Program-made: the position numbers and the translations under genes
Notes under the pieces: generated by a model
Told to the model about the DNA's origin: nothing
The model's input: the letters and a program-made list of their open reading frames with translations, nothing else
The model's database searches: none
Shown here: positions 45,386 to 54,477 of the stretch, in pieces
How positions within the stretch are numbered: the stretch's first letter is position 1
Layout of the letters: each line of letters opens with the position of its first letter
NCBI GenBank assembly: GCA_016842065.1
Contig: JAEPDS010000005.1
Span: forward strand, 1-64,000
Origin: Candidatus Thiodiazotropha sp. 'RUGA'
Lineage (GTDB): Bacteria > Pseudomonadota > Gammaproteobacteria > Chromatiales > Chromatiaceae
Length of the DNA: 64,000 bases
Direction: 5' to 3'

Positions 45386-48300
45386 TCAGAGACCCAGCTC
45401 CTGAGCACGCTTGGACAATCTCTTTACGGAAACAGGATACTTGGTACCCAGCTCCTGGGCGAACAGGGAGACTCTCAGCTCATCCAGTCCCCAGCGGATC
45501 TCCTCGATGCGTTGATCCGTTCTGGCCTCCTTTCGACACAGCTCATCCCACTGTTGCCACTTCTGCAGCAGTTCCGCCATCTCCGCCATCCGCTGTTGGT
45601 CTCTGGCTGCGGCATGAGTCAGCTTTTCCGCGCGCATCAACAACCCTTTGAGGTATCTGGGGTACTCCTTCAACTGATCTTCGGGTATCTGTTGCAGAAA
45701 GCCCTGATAGACCAGGCGATCGAGCTGCTCCCGCATATCCATCACCGACTTCATCCAGTTGATCTGATTGATGCCGTGAATGGTGCGATGGGCTTGATGA
45801 TAGACCTCGAAGATCTTCAGCAACTGTTCACAAAGTCGATTCGAATTGCTCATCAGCTCAGCCTTGCAGGCTTGATAACGGGATTCGAAACTCTCCTTAT
45901 CCCGAATTTCAGCCTGCCCGTCGAGAAACGTCTGATCAAACACCTTGATCACCAGCTCATCCTCGAGGTTGTTGTTGCCGGATCCGGCCACGCCCTGAAT
46001 CGGCGGTGGGACCTTGGCATACAGCAAGCGCATGCGATCCAGGTTGGTCAGGTTCTTACGCAGATAGCGGGTCTCCTTGGAGAGCTTGATCATCAGCAGG
46101 CGTCGAACCCCCGCCTTGTGCTGTCTGCGGGCATTGAATTCCGCATCCAGCAAGCGGATCGAGACACTCTCCCCATCGTCGATCAGGGCCGGGTAGCCCT
46201 GCAGCTGGATGCCACCCTGAGTAACCGTCATCCGCTCTGGAAGGGGTGGAAAGTCCCAGCGCTTGATACCGCTCTGTTCCAACTCCGGTGAGCTGAGCTG
46301 ACGATGCTCTGCCCTGCTCTGGGTGGCATGACGTTTCTTCAAGCCGCTCAGATCGCGACTGGACTCCAGCCCTTTGCCAGCCTCGTCAACGACTTTTAGC
46401 CGCATCTGCAGGTGTTCAGGTATCGCAGTTTGACTCCACGCATCCTCAGGAACATGAACTCCGGTCAACTCTTTCAGTCGCTCACCAAGCACTTGCACCA
46501 GTGGCCGGTCGCTCGGCGTAACACCTTTGAGACAGGCATCGGCAAAATCCGGCACCGGAACAAAGGCGCGGCGCAGTGCCTTCGGCAGCCCCCGAATCAA
46601 CATGATCACCCGCTCACGCAACAGACCGGGCACCAGCCACTGCAGGCGGGCGTCACTGACCTGGTTGAGGACATCCTGTGGCACCACCAGGGTTACCCCA
46701 TCGGTTTGACTGCCCGGTTCGAATTGGTACTGCAGAGGCAACTGCATGCCATTCAGGTTGAATCGATCGGGAAACTGTTCGGCTGAAACCTGCTGTGAGG
46801 CATCCCGCATCAGATCCTGCTCTCTCAGATAGAGCAGTTTGGGCTGTTTTTTAGTCTGGTTGCGCAGCCATTTTTCAAAACCAGGGGCGGTGGAGATACC
46901 CTCTGGGATGCGCTGATCATAAAAGCTGTAGATGCGCTCCTCATCCACCAGAATATCCCGTCGCCGTGACTTGGCTTCCAGGGCGTGGATGTCGGCAATC
47001 AACTCCTGATTGTGTCGCCAGAACGGGGCACGGGTATGGAAATCCCCATCCACCAGCGCCGAACGAATGAAGATCTCTCTCGCCACCACTGGATCCACGG
47101 GACTGAAATTGATCTTTCTGCGCGGCACGATGGTGATGCCGAACAGGGTCACCTTCTCATAACCGGCCACCTGTCCCCGCCGCTTCTCCCAATGGGGTTC
47201 CGAGTAGCTGCGCTTCAACAGATGACCGGCTGACTTTTCGATCCACTCCGGTTGTATCCGGGCGATGGTCCTGCCATACAGCTTGCTGGTCTCCACCAGT
47301 TCGGCAGCCAGCACCCACTTGGGCTGCTTCTTGAAAAGCCCGGATCCCGGGTAGATGAAAAAGTGGCTGTTGCGTGCGCCAAGGTAGTCATGGGATTTGC
47401 CCTTGAAACCGATATGACTCAGCAGACCGCTGAGCAGCGCCATATGAATCTCCTGGTAACCCGCTTCCGCACTGTTCTCACGATAGCCCATCTCGTGCAT
47501 CTGGCCACGTAACTGGGCATGGATGTCATGCCACTCCTGGAGTCGGTTCCAGGAGAGGAAGTGCTGTTTGCACCAGCTGTGAAATTTTCGTTTCGAAAGG
47601 TGCTTACGCTGGGACTCGACCTCCTGCCACAAACTCAGATAGCCCATGAAATCGGACGCTTCATGTTGATGCTTGGCATGCGCTTGATCGGCCTGCTGCT
47701 GCTTCTCCACTGGCCGGTCACGTGGATCCTGCACACTCAGTGCGGCGGCGATCACCATCACTTCATTGAGACAGTGGTGGTGTGCCGCCTCCAGCAGCAT
47801 TCTGCCGATTCGCGGATCAACCGGCAGGCGGGAGAGCTGGCGCCCCAATCGGGTGACCCGACGATCCCCATCCACCGCACCAATCTCCTCCAGCACCCGG
47901 TAGCCATCCTTGATCAGACGATTGTCCGGCGGATCGATAAAAGGGAACTGACTGATATCCCCTAGCCCCAGCAGCTTCATCTGCAGAATCACCGAAGCCA
48001 GATTGGTTCGCTGTATTTCGGGCTCGGTAAAGGCTGGGCGGTCATCGAAATCCTGTTCGCTGTAGAGCCGGATACAGATGCCGGCGGCAACCCGTCCACA
48101 ACGCCCTTTGCGTTGGTTGGCGGACGCCTGGGAGACCCGTTCGATCGGCAGTCGCTGCACCTTGCTGCGATGGCTGTAGCGACTGATGCGGGCGAATCCG
48201 GTATCGATCACATAACGAATACCAGGCACCGTCAGAGAGGTCTCGGCCACGTTGGTGGCCAGAACGATGCGCCGACTGGCGTGGGACTTGAAGACCCGTG

Positions 48301-49318
48301 CCTGCTCCTGGGCACTCAGGCGGGCGTAGAGCGGCACCAGTTCAGTCGCCTTCAGTTTGTGCTTGCGCAGATTCTCAGCGGTCTCGCGAATCTCCCGTTC
48401 ACCACTGAGGAACACCAGTATGTCCCCCTGGGAGTGTCTTGAGAGCTCATCCACCGCCTCCACGATCCCCTGTTGCATCGGATCGTCCCGCTCATTTTCC
48501 GGCTCCTCCTGCTGGCACCGATAGTGGACCTCGACCGGGTAGGTACGGCCGGACACCTCGATGATTGGAGCCTGGCTGAAGTGCTCGGCAAAACGTTCCG
48601 GGTCGATGGTTGCTGAGGTAACGATCAGCTTCAGCTCAGGGCGTTTCGGCAGCAACTGTTTCAAATAGCCGAGAATGAAATCGATATTCAGACTGCGCTC
48701 ATGGGCTTCATCGATGATCAGGGTATCGTACTGATTGAGATAGGGATCCTTCTGAATCTCGGCCAGCAGAATACCGTCAGTCATCAGTTTGATGTGAGTA
48801 TTCGGTCCAACCCGGTCGCTGAAGCGCACCTTGTAGCCCACATGCTCTCCCGTCTTGGAGTCGAGCTCCGAGGCCACCCTGGCTGCCAGTGAGCGGGCTG
48901 CCATGCGGCGGGGCTGGGTATGGCCGATATAGCCTGAGACACCTCTGCCGAGGCTGAGACAGATCTTCGGCAGCTGTGTCGATTTTCCGGAACCGGTCTC
49001 ACCACACAGGATCACCACCTGATTTTCTGAAATCAGTTTCTTGATCTCATCCACACGCTGACTGACCGGCAGCTCGGCGGGAAAAGCCGGCACCGGCAGA
49101 CTTGCCTGGCGTTGCTGCAGACGCTGTTGTGACGCTCTGATCTGCTGCACAAGCTTCAGCGCTGCCTGACTGTAATCGGCACCACTGACGAGTCGCTTCT
49201 TCACCCCTTTCAGACGCTGCCGGAAACGCTGGCGATCCGCCTGCATGCAGAGCGCCAGCTCCGCCGGATCCGGCAGATCATCCATCAGGGGTGATTTGTT
49301 GTCTGAGCTTTCGTGCAT
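45386..49318 (-). CDS. hrpA: ATP-dependent RNA helicase HrpA
   Basis: A DEAH-box RNA helicase of 1310 aa, as long as E. coli HrpA. It has Walker A GETGSGKST (106-114), DEAH (203-206), motif III SAT (IVTSATIDPERFAEHF) and motif VI QRKGRCGRVAAG, followed by the winged-helix/ratchet, OB-fold-like region and a long C-terminal HrpA-specific domain. HrpA acts on stalled ribosomes and mRNA processing in other bacteria. The terminator at 49395-49423 separates it from the pnt operon. Confidence 0.96.
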   Translation of the reverse strand: MHESSDNKSPLMDDLPDPAELALCMQADRQRFRQRLKGVKKRLVSGADYSQAALKLVQQIRASQQRLQQRQASLPVPAFPAELPVSQRVDEIKKLISENQVVILCGETGSGKSTQLPKICLSLGRGVSGYIGHTQPRRMAARSLAARVASELDSKTGEHVGYKVRFSDRVGPNTHIKLMTDGILLAEIQKDPYLNQYDTLIIDEAHERSLNIDFILGYLKQLLPKRPELKLIVTSATIDPERFAEHFSQAPIIEVSGRTYPVEVHYRCQQEEPENERDDPMQQGIVEAVDELSRHSQGDILVFLSGEREIRETAENLRKHKLKATELVPLYARLSAQEQARVFKSHASRRIVLATNVAETSLTVPGIRYVIDTGFARISRYSHRSKVQRLPIERVSQASANQRKGRCGRVAAGICIRLYSEQDFDDRPAFTEPEIQRTNLASVILQMKLLGLGDISQFPFIDPPDNRLIKDGYRVLEEIGAVDGDRRVTRLGRQLSRLPVDPRIGRMLLEAAHHHCLNEVMVIAAALSVQDPRDRPVEKQQQADQAHAKHQHEASDFMGYLSLWQEVESQRKHLSKRKFHSWCKQHFLSWNRLQEWHDIHAQLRGQMHEMGYRENSAEAGYQEIHMALLSGLLSHIGFKGKSHDYLGARNSHFFIYPGSGLFKKQPKWVLAAELVETSKLYGRTIARIQPEWIEKSAGHLLKRSYSEPHWEKRRGQVAGYEKVTLFGITIVPRRKINFSPVDPVVAREIFIRSALVDGDFHTRAPFWRHNQELIADIHALEAKSRRRDILVDEERIYSFYDQRIPEGISTAPGFEKWLRNQTKKQPKLLYLREQDLMRDASQQVSAEQFPDRFNLNGMQLPLQYQFEPGSQTDGVTLVVPQDVLNQVSDARLQWLVPGLLRERVIMLIRGLPKALRRAFVPVPDFADACLKGVTPSDRPLVQVLGERLKELTGVHVPEDAWSQTAIPEHLQMRLKVVDEAGKGLESSRDLSGLKKRHATQSRAEHRQLSSPELEQSGIKRWDFPPLPERMTVTQGGIQLQGYPALIDDGESVSIRLLDAEFNARRQHKAGVRRLLMIKLSKETRYLRKNLTNLDRMRLLYAKVPPPIQGVAGSGNNNLEDELVIKVFDQTFLDGQAEIRDKESFESRYQACKAELMSNSNRLCEQLLKIFEVYHQAHRTIHGINQINWMKSVMDMREQLDRLVYQGFLQQIPEDQLKEYPRYLKGLLMRAEKLTHAAARDQQRMAEMAELLQKWQQWDELCRKEARTDQRIEEIRWGLDELRVSLFAQELGTKYPVSVKRLSKRAQELGL

Positions 49319-49390
49319 CTGCCCGATTCTGTTGAGCTGTGAATAACCTTAACCGTCTACCCCATGGGTAAACATAAAATCAATCTGCCA

Positions 49391-49425
49391 TAACGAAAAA
49401 AGCGGGCCGAAGCCCGCTGTTTTTG
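49391..49425 (-). terminator. Rho-independent terminator downstream of pntB
   Basis: Stem AGCGGGC (49401-49407), loop CGAA, stem GCCCGCT (49412-49418). Read on the minus strand it ends in TTTTTTC, 16 bases past the pntB stop; a T-run on the other strand also makes it usable bidirectionally. Confidence 0.85.
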
Positions 49426-49440
49426 CACCTCTGGCCGGTC

Positions 49441-50841
49441 TCAATGACCGCCCCCTTTGAGTGCAGAAACCATGCCCTCTATCGTATCCTTGGCGTCGCC
49501 AAAGATCAGAGAGGTATTATCCTGATAGAAGAGCAGGTTATCCACCCCGGAATAACCGGGACTCATGGAGCGCTTGAGGAAATAGACCTGGCGTGACTTG
49601 GAGGCATCCAGAATCGGCATGCCGTAGATGGGACTGGAGGAGTCCGACTTGGCGGCCGGATTGACCACGTCGTTGGCGCCAACCACCAGGGTCACATCCG
49701 CAGTCGGGAATTCAGGATTGACCTCCTCCATCTCCCGCACATGATCGTAGGGAATATCCGCTTCCGCCAGCAATACATTCATGTGTCCGGGCATACGACC
49801 TGCCACCGGATGAATGGCGAACTTAACCTCCACATTGCGCTCTTCGAGCAGCTCCATCATCTCTTTCAATGCATGCTGAGCCTGGGCTACCGCCATACCG
49901 TAGCCGGGTACGATGATCACCTTGCCCGCATCCTCCATCCAGTAGATGGCATCATCCACAGAGGCGGACTTCACACCTTTCTGCGCAGCCTGCCCTACCG
50001 CACTGGCTTCACCACCGCTTTCGCTGCCGAAACCGCCGAACACCACATTGATGATCGAACGGTTCATCGCACGGCACATGATGAAGGAGAGGATGGCACC
50101 GGAGAAGCCGACCAATGCACCAACGATGATCAACAACAGATTACCCAGGGTGAAGCCGGTTGCCGCTGCGGCCCATCCGGAGTAGCTGTTGAGCATGGAG
50201 ATAATGACCGGCATATCCGCCCCGCCGATCGGAATGATCAGGGTGAAGCCGAGAATGAAGGCCAGCAGGGTCATCAGCACCAGCGAGGTCATGCTCTCGG
50301 TCATACCGAAATGGACCCCCAGCAGAACCGTGGCCACCGCAATGGCGGCATTCAGCATATGCTGACCTTTGAATTTGACCGGCGCACCGCTGACCAGTCC
50401 CTGCAGTTTGGCGAATGCCACCACCGATCCGGAGAAGGTGATGGCACCGATGATGATTCCTGCGGACAACTCACCCATCATTACCGGGTTGAGTGTGCCA
50501 GCGGCATCATGATTGAGGTAGGTACCGATCGCCACCAGTACAGCGGCCATACCCACAAAACTGTGCAACGCGGCAACCAGCTGGGGCATTGCGGTCATCT
50601 CAACCCTTGCGGCGACAACTGAACCGATCAGTGCACCGGCGGCAACACCGGCGACGATGAAACCGTAGGATTGAACTTCACTGCCAAACAGGGTCGCCAG
50701 TATGGCAATCGCCATACCGATCATACCGAGATAGTTGCCGCGTCTTGCCGACGCAGGATGTGTCAGGCTCTTCAGAGCCAGAATGAAAAGAACCGCTGAA
50801 ATCAGGTAAGCGATCGACTGTGTGTTTGCTGATATCTCCAT
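49441..50841 (-). CDS. pntB: NAD(P) transhydrogenase subunit beta PntB
   Basis: The beta subunit of the proton-translocating NAD(P)+ transhydrogenase, which drives NADPH formation from NADH with the proton-motive force. The first 270 or so residues form nine or so membrane helices. The C-terminal domain III binds NADP(H), with IIVPGYGMAVAQAQH and VVGANDVVNPAA typical of that fold. 466 aa is normal. It follows pntAb with an 11-base gap, closing the pntAa-pntAb-pntB operon. Confidence 0.96.
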   Translation of the reverse strand: MEISANTQSIAYLISAVLFILALKSLTHPASARRGNYLGMIGMAIAILATLFGSEVQSYGFIVAGVAAGALIGSVVAARVEMTAMPQLVAALHSFVGMAAVLVAIGTYLNHDAAGTLNPVMMGELSAGIIIGAITFSGSVVAFAKLQGLVSGAPVKFKGQHMLNAAIAVATVLLGVHFGMTESMTSLVLMTLLAFILGFTLIIPIGGADMPVIISMLNSYSGWAAAATGFTLGNLLLIIVGALVGFSGAILSFIMCRAMNRSIINVVFGGFGSESGGEASAVGQAAQKGVKSASVDDAIYWMEDAGKVIIVPGYGMAVAQAQHALKEMMELLEERNVEVKFAIHPVAGRMPGHMNVLLAEADIPYDHVREMEEVNPEFPTADVTLVVGANDVVNPAAKSDSSSPIYGMPILDASKSRQVYFLKRSMSPGYSGVDNLLFYQDNTSLIFGDAKDTIEGMVSALKGGGH

Positions 50842-50852
50842 TGCTCAGGTTC

Positions 50853-51140
50853 TCACTTATCTTTTTTCTTGAACATGGCAAGCATGCGATTGGTTACCAG
50901 GAACCCGCCGAATACATTGATTGAGGCCAATAGCACTGCAATAAAGCCAAAAATCTCTGCAGCGGTGCCAACCGATTCGAGTCCGGTCACCAGCAGTGCG
51001 CCGACGATGATGATTCCGGATATCGCATTGGTCAGTGCCACCAACGGGGTATGCAGTGATGGGGTTACCCCCCAGATCACCCAATAGCCGATGAAGCAGG
51101 AGAGAACAAATACATATAGTGCGACTAGTGTGTCAGGCAT
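50853..51140 (-). CDS. pntAb: NAD(P) transhydrogenase membrane subunit PntAb
   Basis: A 95-residue membrane subunit of a three-polypeptide transhydrogenase (the C-terminal membrane part of PntA split off). Three hydrophobic helices and [14 protein letters not shown] fit domain IIa. The start is ATG 51140 ([12 protein letters not shown]); an in-frame extension to 51245 overlaps pntAa and is not needed. Gap of 61 bases after pntAa, 11 before pntB. Confidence 0.92.
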   Translation of the reverse strand: MPDTLVALYVFVLSCFIGYWVIWGVTPSLHTPLVALTNAISGIIIVGALLVTGLESVGTAAEIFGFIAVLLASINVFGGFLVTNRMLAMFKKKDK

Positions 51141-51201
51141 AGGATCACTCTTTATCGTTATTTGTTGAATTGCGTTTTTCTCAACACCTTGTGATCGATC
51201 A

Positions 51202-52296
51202 TCACTCAGGCTTGAGACGCATTGCCGATGTGATCTCGTCCTCATCCAGATCTTTCAGGACCAGACCCTCATCCGTTTTTTCCACCATGATGTTCAGCAG
51301 GTTCATGATGTTGCCTCCGTAGAAGGCACTGGCATCCGATGGCACCATCGAGGGGTAGTTGGTATGCCCTACCAGAGTGACACCATGCTTGACCACCACC
51401 TTGTCAGCCTCGGTCAGCGGGCAATTACCTCCGTTTGCCGCCGCCAGGTCGATGACCACTGAGCCCTCACGCATGTTCTTGATGACCTCTTCGGTCACCA
51501 GGGTCGGCGCGGGACGACAGGGAATCAATGCGGTAGTGATGATGATGTGGGCTTTGCTCAGCTCATCGGCCAACGCCTGCTGCTGTTTTGCCTTGGCCTC
51601 ATCGGACAACTCTTTTGCGTATCCACCTTCACCGGAGCCACTCTCCCCGATATCCAGTTCGATCGCTTTGGCGCCGAGGGATTCGATCTGCTCTTTGGTC
51701 TCAGGCCGGATGTCGTAAGCGAATACCTCTGCCCCCAGCCGTTTCGCCGTGGCGATGGCCTGCAGACCGGCAACACCGGCGCCCAGGACGACAAGTCTTG
51801 CCGGTTTGGCCGATCCTGCCGAGGTCATCATCAGAGGGAGAAAGCGTCCGTAGTGGGCACCCGCTTCAATCACCGCACGATAGCCGGCAATATTGCTTTG
51901 AGAGGACAAGGCGTCCATAGCCTGGGCTCTGGAGATACGGGGTACCCGCTCCATCGCGAGAAACACAACCTCTTTCGCCAGTATCTGTTTCAGGGTCTCA
52001 TCCTGTTCACAGGATTCAATATGCGATATCAGAATCGCCCCTTTCGGCAGATCCGCCACCTCATCGGCCGATGGTTTGCGCACCCGTACCAGAATGTCCG
52101 CTTTCAGCGCATCTGCTGCTGAAACAATCTGCGCACCCGCCTCGCTGTAGAGGGCATCGGAAAAATGGGCATGCTCGCCTGCACCTGCAGTGACATGGAC
52201 TTCAAAGCCCTTCGCGATCAGTTTTTTTGTAATGTCTGGTGACAGAGCAACTCTGTGCTCACCTACCACCGACTCCTTTAACAGGCCTATTTTCAT
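51202..52296 (-). CDS. pntAa: NAD(P) transhydrogenase subunit alpha part 1 PntAa
   Basis: The NAD(H)-binding domain I polypeptide, 364 aa, of a split alpha subunit. It has the N-terminal AlaDh/PNT fold ([20 protein letters not shown]), a Rossmann loop [20 protein letters not shown] and an [15 protein letters not shown] segment. It is the first gene of the operon; the promoter must lie in 52297-52500. Confidence 0.95.
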   Translation of the reverse strand: MKIGLLKESVVGEHRVALSPDITKKLIAKGFEVHVTAGAGEHAHFSDALYSEAGAQIVSAADALKADILVRVRKPSADEVADLPKGAILISHIESCEQDETLKQILAKEVVFLAMERVPRISRAQAMDALSSQSNIAGYRAVIEAGAHYGRFLPLMMTSAGSAKPARLVVLGAGVAGLQAIATAKRLGAEVFAYDIRPETKEQIESLGAKAIELDIGESGSGEGGYAKELSDEAKAKQQQALADELSKAHIIITTALIPCRPAPTLVTEEVIKNMREGSVVIDLAAANGGNCPLTEADKVVVKHGVTLVGHTNYPSMVPSDASAFYGGNIMNLLNIMVEKTDEGLVLKDLDEDEITSAMRLKPE

Positions 52297-52771
52297 GTTT
52301 TTTTACTCAGCCAAATTTATGTCTAATGAAATCATATACTTCAGATTGCGCTGCATTATCCAGCCAAACAGAGGACTTCACAAGTTGCACCAAGCCCTTG
52401 CCAAGCCGCTGTATGAGGGGGTCGAATCCAGCATAGCCCACGTAAATTAAAAATAATTAACTGTTTATTTTCAGTATGTTATAGACAATATCATTAATAT
52501 CCCAGAACAAATTCAGGCTTTAACAAAGAGATAAAAACAGGTGGTTTTAAGTGGATGTAATCGTTTGTTTTGGGATTATTTTCACAATTTTAGTGGTAAT
52601 TAATATACTGTCTACCAGACAGAAACGGCTTTTTACTGCCATACGATCTGCACTCTGTGCAAGTGTAGTAGGGTTTTTTCAAGCGGATTTATGGCTCACG
52701 CCTGCCACAACTCATTGCCGTTCGGTGTATCAGGATCTCAACAGGGCGTAGTGGATTAGTGATAACAGGCC
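52297..52771. other. Intergenic region, pntAa to exopolysaccharide locus
   Basis: 475 bases. It should hold the pnt promoter and the end of the exopolysaccharide transcript. A 66-codon plus-strand ORF at 52551-52751 starts with a hydrophobic helix (DVIVCFGIIFTILVVINIL) but has no ribosome site, and I do not support it beyond a possibility. Confidence 0.4.
52551..52751 (+). CDS. Possible small membrane protein, doubtful
   Basis: 66 codons from GTG 52551, one predicted transmembrane helix near residues 3-21 and then a polar tail. There is no Shine-Dalgarno match and no recognised homologue. The orientation is convergent with the tyrosine autokinase gene, 20 bases away. Confidence 0.2.
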   Translation: MDVIVCFGIIFTILVVINILSTRQKRLFTAIRSALCASVVGFFQADLWLTPATTHCRSVYQDLNRA

Positions 52772-53695
52772 CTAGTAGTAGGTTCCGTAATAGTTGGAAC
52801 CTTTATCTTCCCGGCTTTTGTTCAACACCAGTCCGATCGCCTTCTCCTGATCGAGACGGGAGAGCGAGTCCTTGATGGCATCCACGGGTGTTTCACCGGC
52901 CTCCACAACCAACAGGATCTGTCCCATGTGTTGATTCAGAACCGCAGCTTCACTGGTTGCCAGGATCGGCGATGAATCAAAAATGATGATCCGGTCGCTG
53001 TAGCGATTGGACAACTCATCCAACAGCCTCTCCATCTCTTTACTGGCCAGCAGCTCAGTTGACTTTTCAGAGCGATGACCAGCCGCAACCAATTTCAAAC
53101 GAGGTATCTGAGTGTGGATGATGACATCACTCACATTGCACTCTTTGTCACTCAGCAGATCGATCAGACCTGGCTCGTTTTCGATTCCGAGCAGACGGCT
53201 CAGGGAGTATTTCAACACATCCCCATCGATCAATAACACGGTGGTATCCAGCTCAGTCGCAATACTCAGGGCCAGGTTCATGGCGGTGAAGGTTTTGCCT
53301 TCGGACGGCAGGGAACTGGCAATGGAGACCAGGTTTCCATGGGTAATCGGCGCCGCCCCCTTTCCCAAGGCATTGCGAATCAGCGGCCTTTTGATGATCC
53401 GGTACTCTTCAGAGAGTTGCTTGTTGCCGGAATGTGGCACGATGAACCCGTTGCTGGAGAGCGCTTCATAATCGAGGTTGATCCGTTTTGCCTCTTCACT
53501 GCTCTCCTCGATGGTCTCTTCTACTGTTGGTGAAAGCTTCTCTTCCATGGGCTGGGAAGCAGCGACCGTTTCGCTTGGAGCTGCCTCGGGCGTTGCCGTC
53601 TTCTCCGGCTCAACCTCCACAGCTGACCGATCCACAGACTTCTTCTCTGCTTTGGATTTCTCGAGACGTTCAATCGCTTTTTCTATGCTGCTCAT
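52772..53695 (-). CDS. XrtA-associated tyrosine autokinase (BY-kinase)
   Basis: A cytoplasmic bacterial tyrosine kinase of the CpsD/CapB type linked to exosortase/exopolysaccharide loci. It starts with a MSSIEKAIERLEK helix and an acidic Pro/Glu/Ala-rich linker (21-70), then has Walker A ending SLPSEGKT (to residue 135), Walker A' LLIDGD, and a C-terminal tyrosine cluster YYGTYY that is the autophosphorylation tail. It lacks its own transmembrane activator, so a separate chain-length determinant protein is needed and is not seen nearby. 307 aa; 55 bases after the export lipoprotein gene in the same operon. Confidence 0.92.
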   Translation of the reverse strand: MSSIEKAIERLEKSKAEKKSVDRSAVEVEPEKTATPEAAPSETVAASQPMEEKLSPTVEETIEESSEEAKRINLDYEALSSNGFIVPHSGNKQLSEEYRIIKRPLIRNALGKGAAPITHGNLVSIASSLPSEGKTFTAMNLALSIATELDTTVLLIDGDVLKYSLSRLLGIENEPGLIDLLSDKECNVSDVIIHTQIPRLKLVAAGHRSEKSTELLASKEMERLLDELSNRYSDRIIIFDSSPILATSEAAVLNQHMGQILLVVEAGETPVDAIKDSLSRLDQEKAIGLVLNKSREDKGSNYYGTYY

Positions 53696-53750
53696 TTAAA
53701 CCAATTCCAATTCAATAGCACCTTGTCTGAATATAGCCCTGATCGATCGA

Positions 53751-54398
53751 TTAAAACCAGGTTTCCGGAATGATCAACACGTCACCCGGCATCATTCTGA
53801 CATTGGCTGAAATATCACCGTCACGAATCAGGTCATCCAGTCTGACCCGGTATTGGGAGGTCTTGCCGTCGATCTTACGCACGATCGTCGCACTGTTGCC
53901 TGAAGCGAATTCGGTCAAACCGCCCACTTCGATGATCACATCCAGCAACGTCATACCCTCACGAAACGGCAGAGACTGGGGCTGGGAGGCCTGCCCGACG
54001 ACACGAACCTGTTCGGTATAGCGTCCGACAAACTGCCGTACGCTGACGGTGACCTTTGGGTTTTTGACAAACTTGGAGAGCCTGGACTCCAGGTTTCTGG
54101 CCAACTCTGTCGGGGTTTTGCCACTGGCCTGCAGATCTTCCACCAACGGGGTGGTTATCAGGCCATCGGGACGTACCACCACATCGGTCGTCAGCTCCTG
54201 GTCTCCCCAGACAAATACATTCAGCGTGTCACCTGGGCCAATCAGGTAGAGAGGGGAAGAGGCTGAGGCCGCACCGGTAGAGCCGCCGCCGGCTGAAGTG
54301 GCCGCATTCATTTCAGGGGTGCTTGAACATGCCGTCAACAGCATCAGACCAATGGCCGTGAAAAAACTTGTAATTTTCATATAATCAACTGATAACAT
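53751..54398 (-). CDS. Polysaccharide export lipoprotein (XrtA/Wza-like)
   Basis: A 215-residue outer-membrane-type polysaccharide export protein. A lipobox LLTAC near residues 20-24 is followed by an SS/AG-rich linker, then a Poly_export domain (LYLIGPGDTLNVFVWGDQEL) and SLBB-like beta-grasp (VRVVGQASQPQSLPF). Shorter than Wza, as usual for the exosortase-linked form. The ATG at 54398 has AGGAAAG seven bases upstream; an inner ATG at 54380 lacks one. It lies 79 bases after prsT in the same orientation. Confidence 0.93.
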   Translation of the reverse strand: MLSVDYMKITSFFTAIGLMLLTACSSTPEMNAATSAGGGSTGAASASSPLYLIGPGDTLNVFVWGDQELTTDVVVRPDGLITTPLVEDLQASGKTPTELARNLESRLSKFVKNPKVTVSVRQFVGRYTEQVRVVGQASQPQSLPFREGMTLLDVIIEVGGLTEFASGNSATIVRKIDGKTSQYRVRLDDLIRDGDISANVRMMPGDVLIIPETWF

Positions 54399-54477
54399 AA
54401 CACTTTCCTGTAATTTTTCGAGTTCGAGAACTGTTCCCGGTTCTTGTTGCTTAGGGCCTCTTCACAGCAACCCATAA

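Noticed and set aside
49741..50622. 293-codon plus-strand ORF
   Set aside because: Shadow of pntB on the opposite strand.
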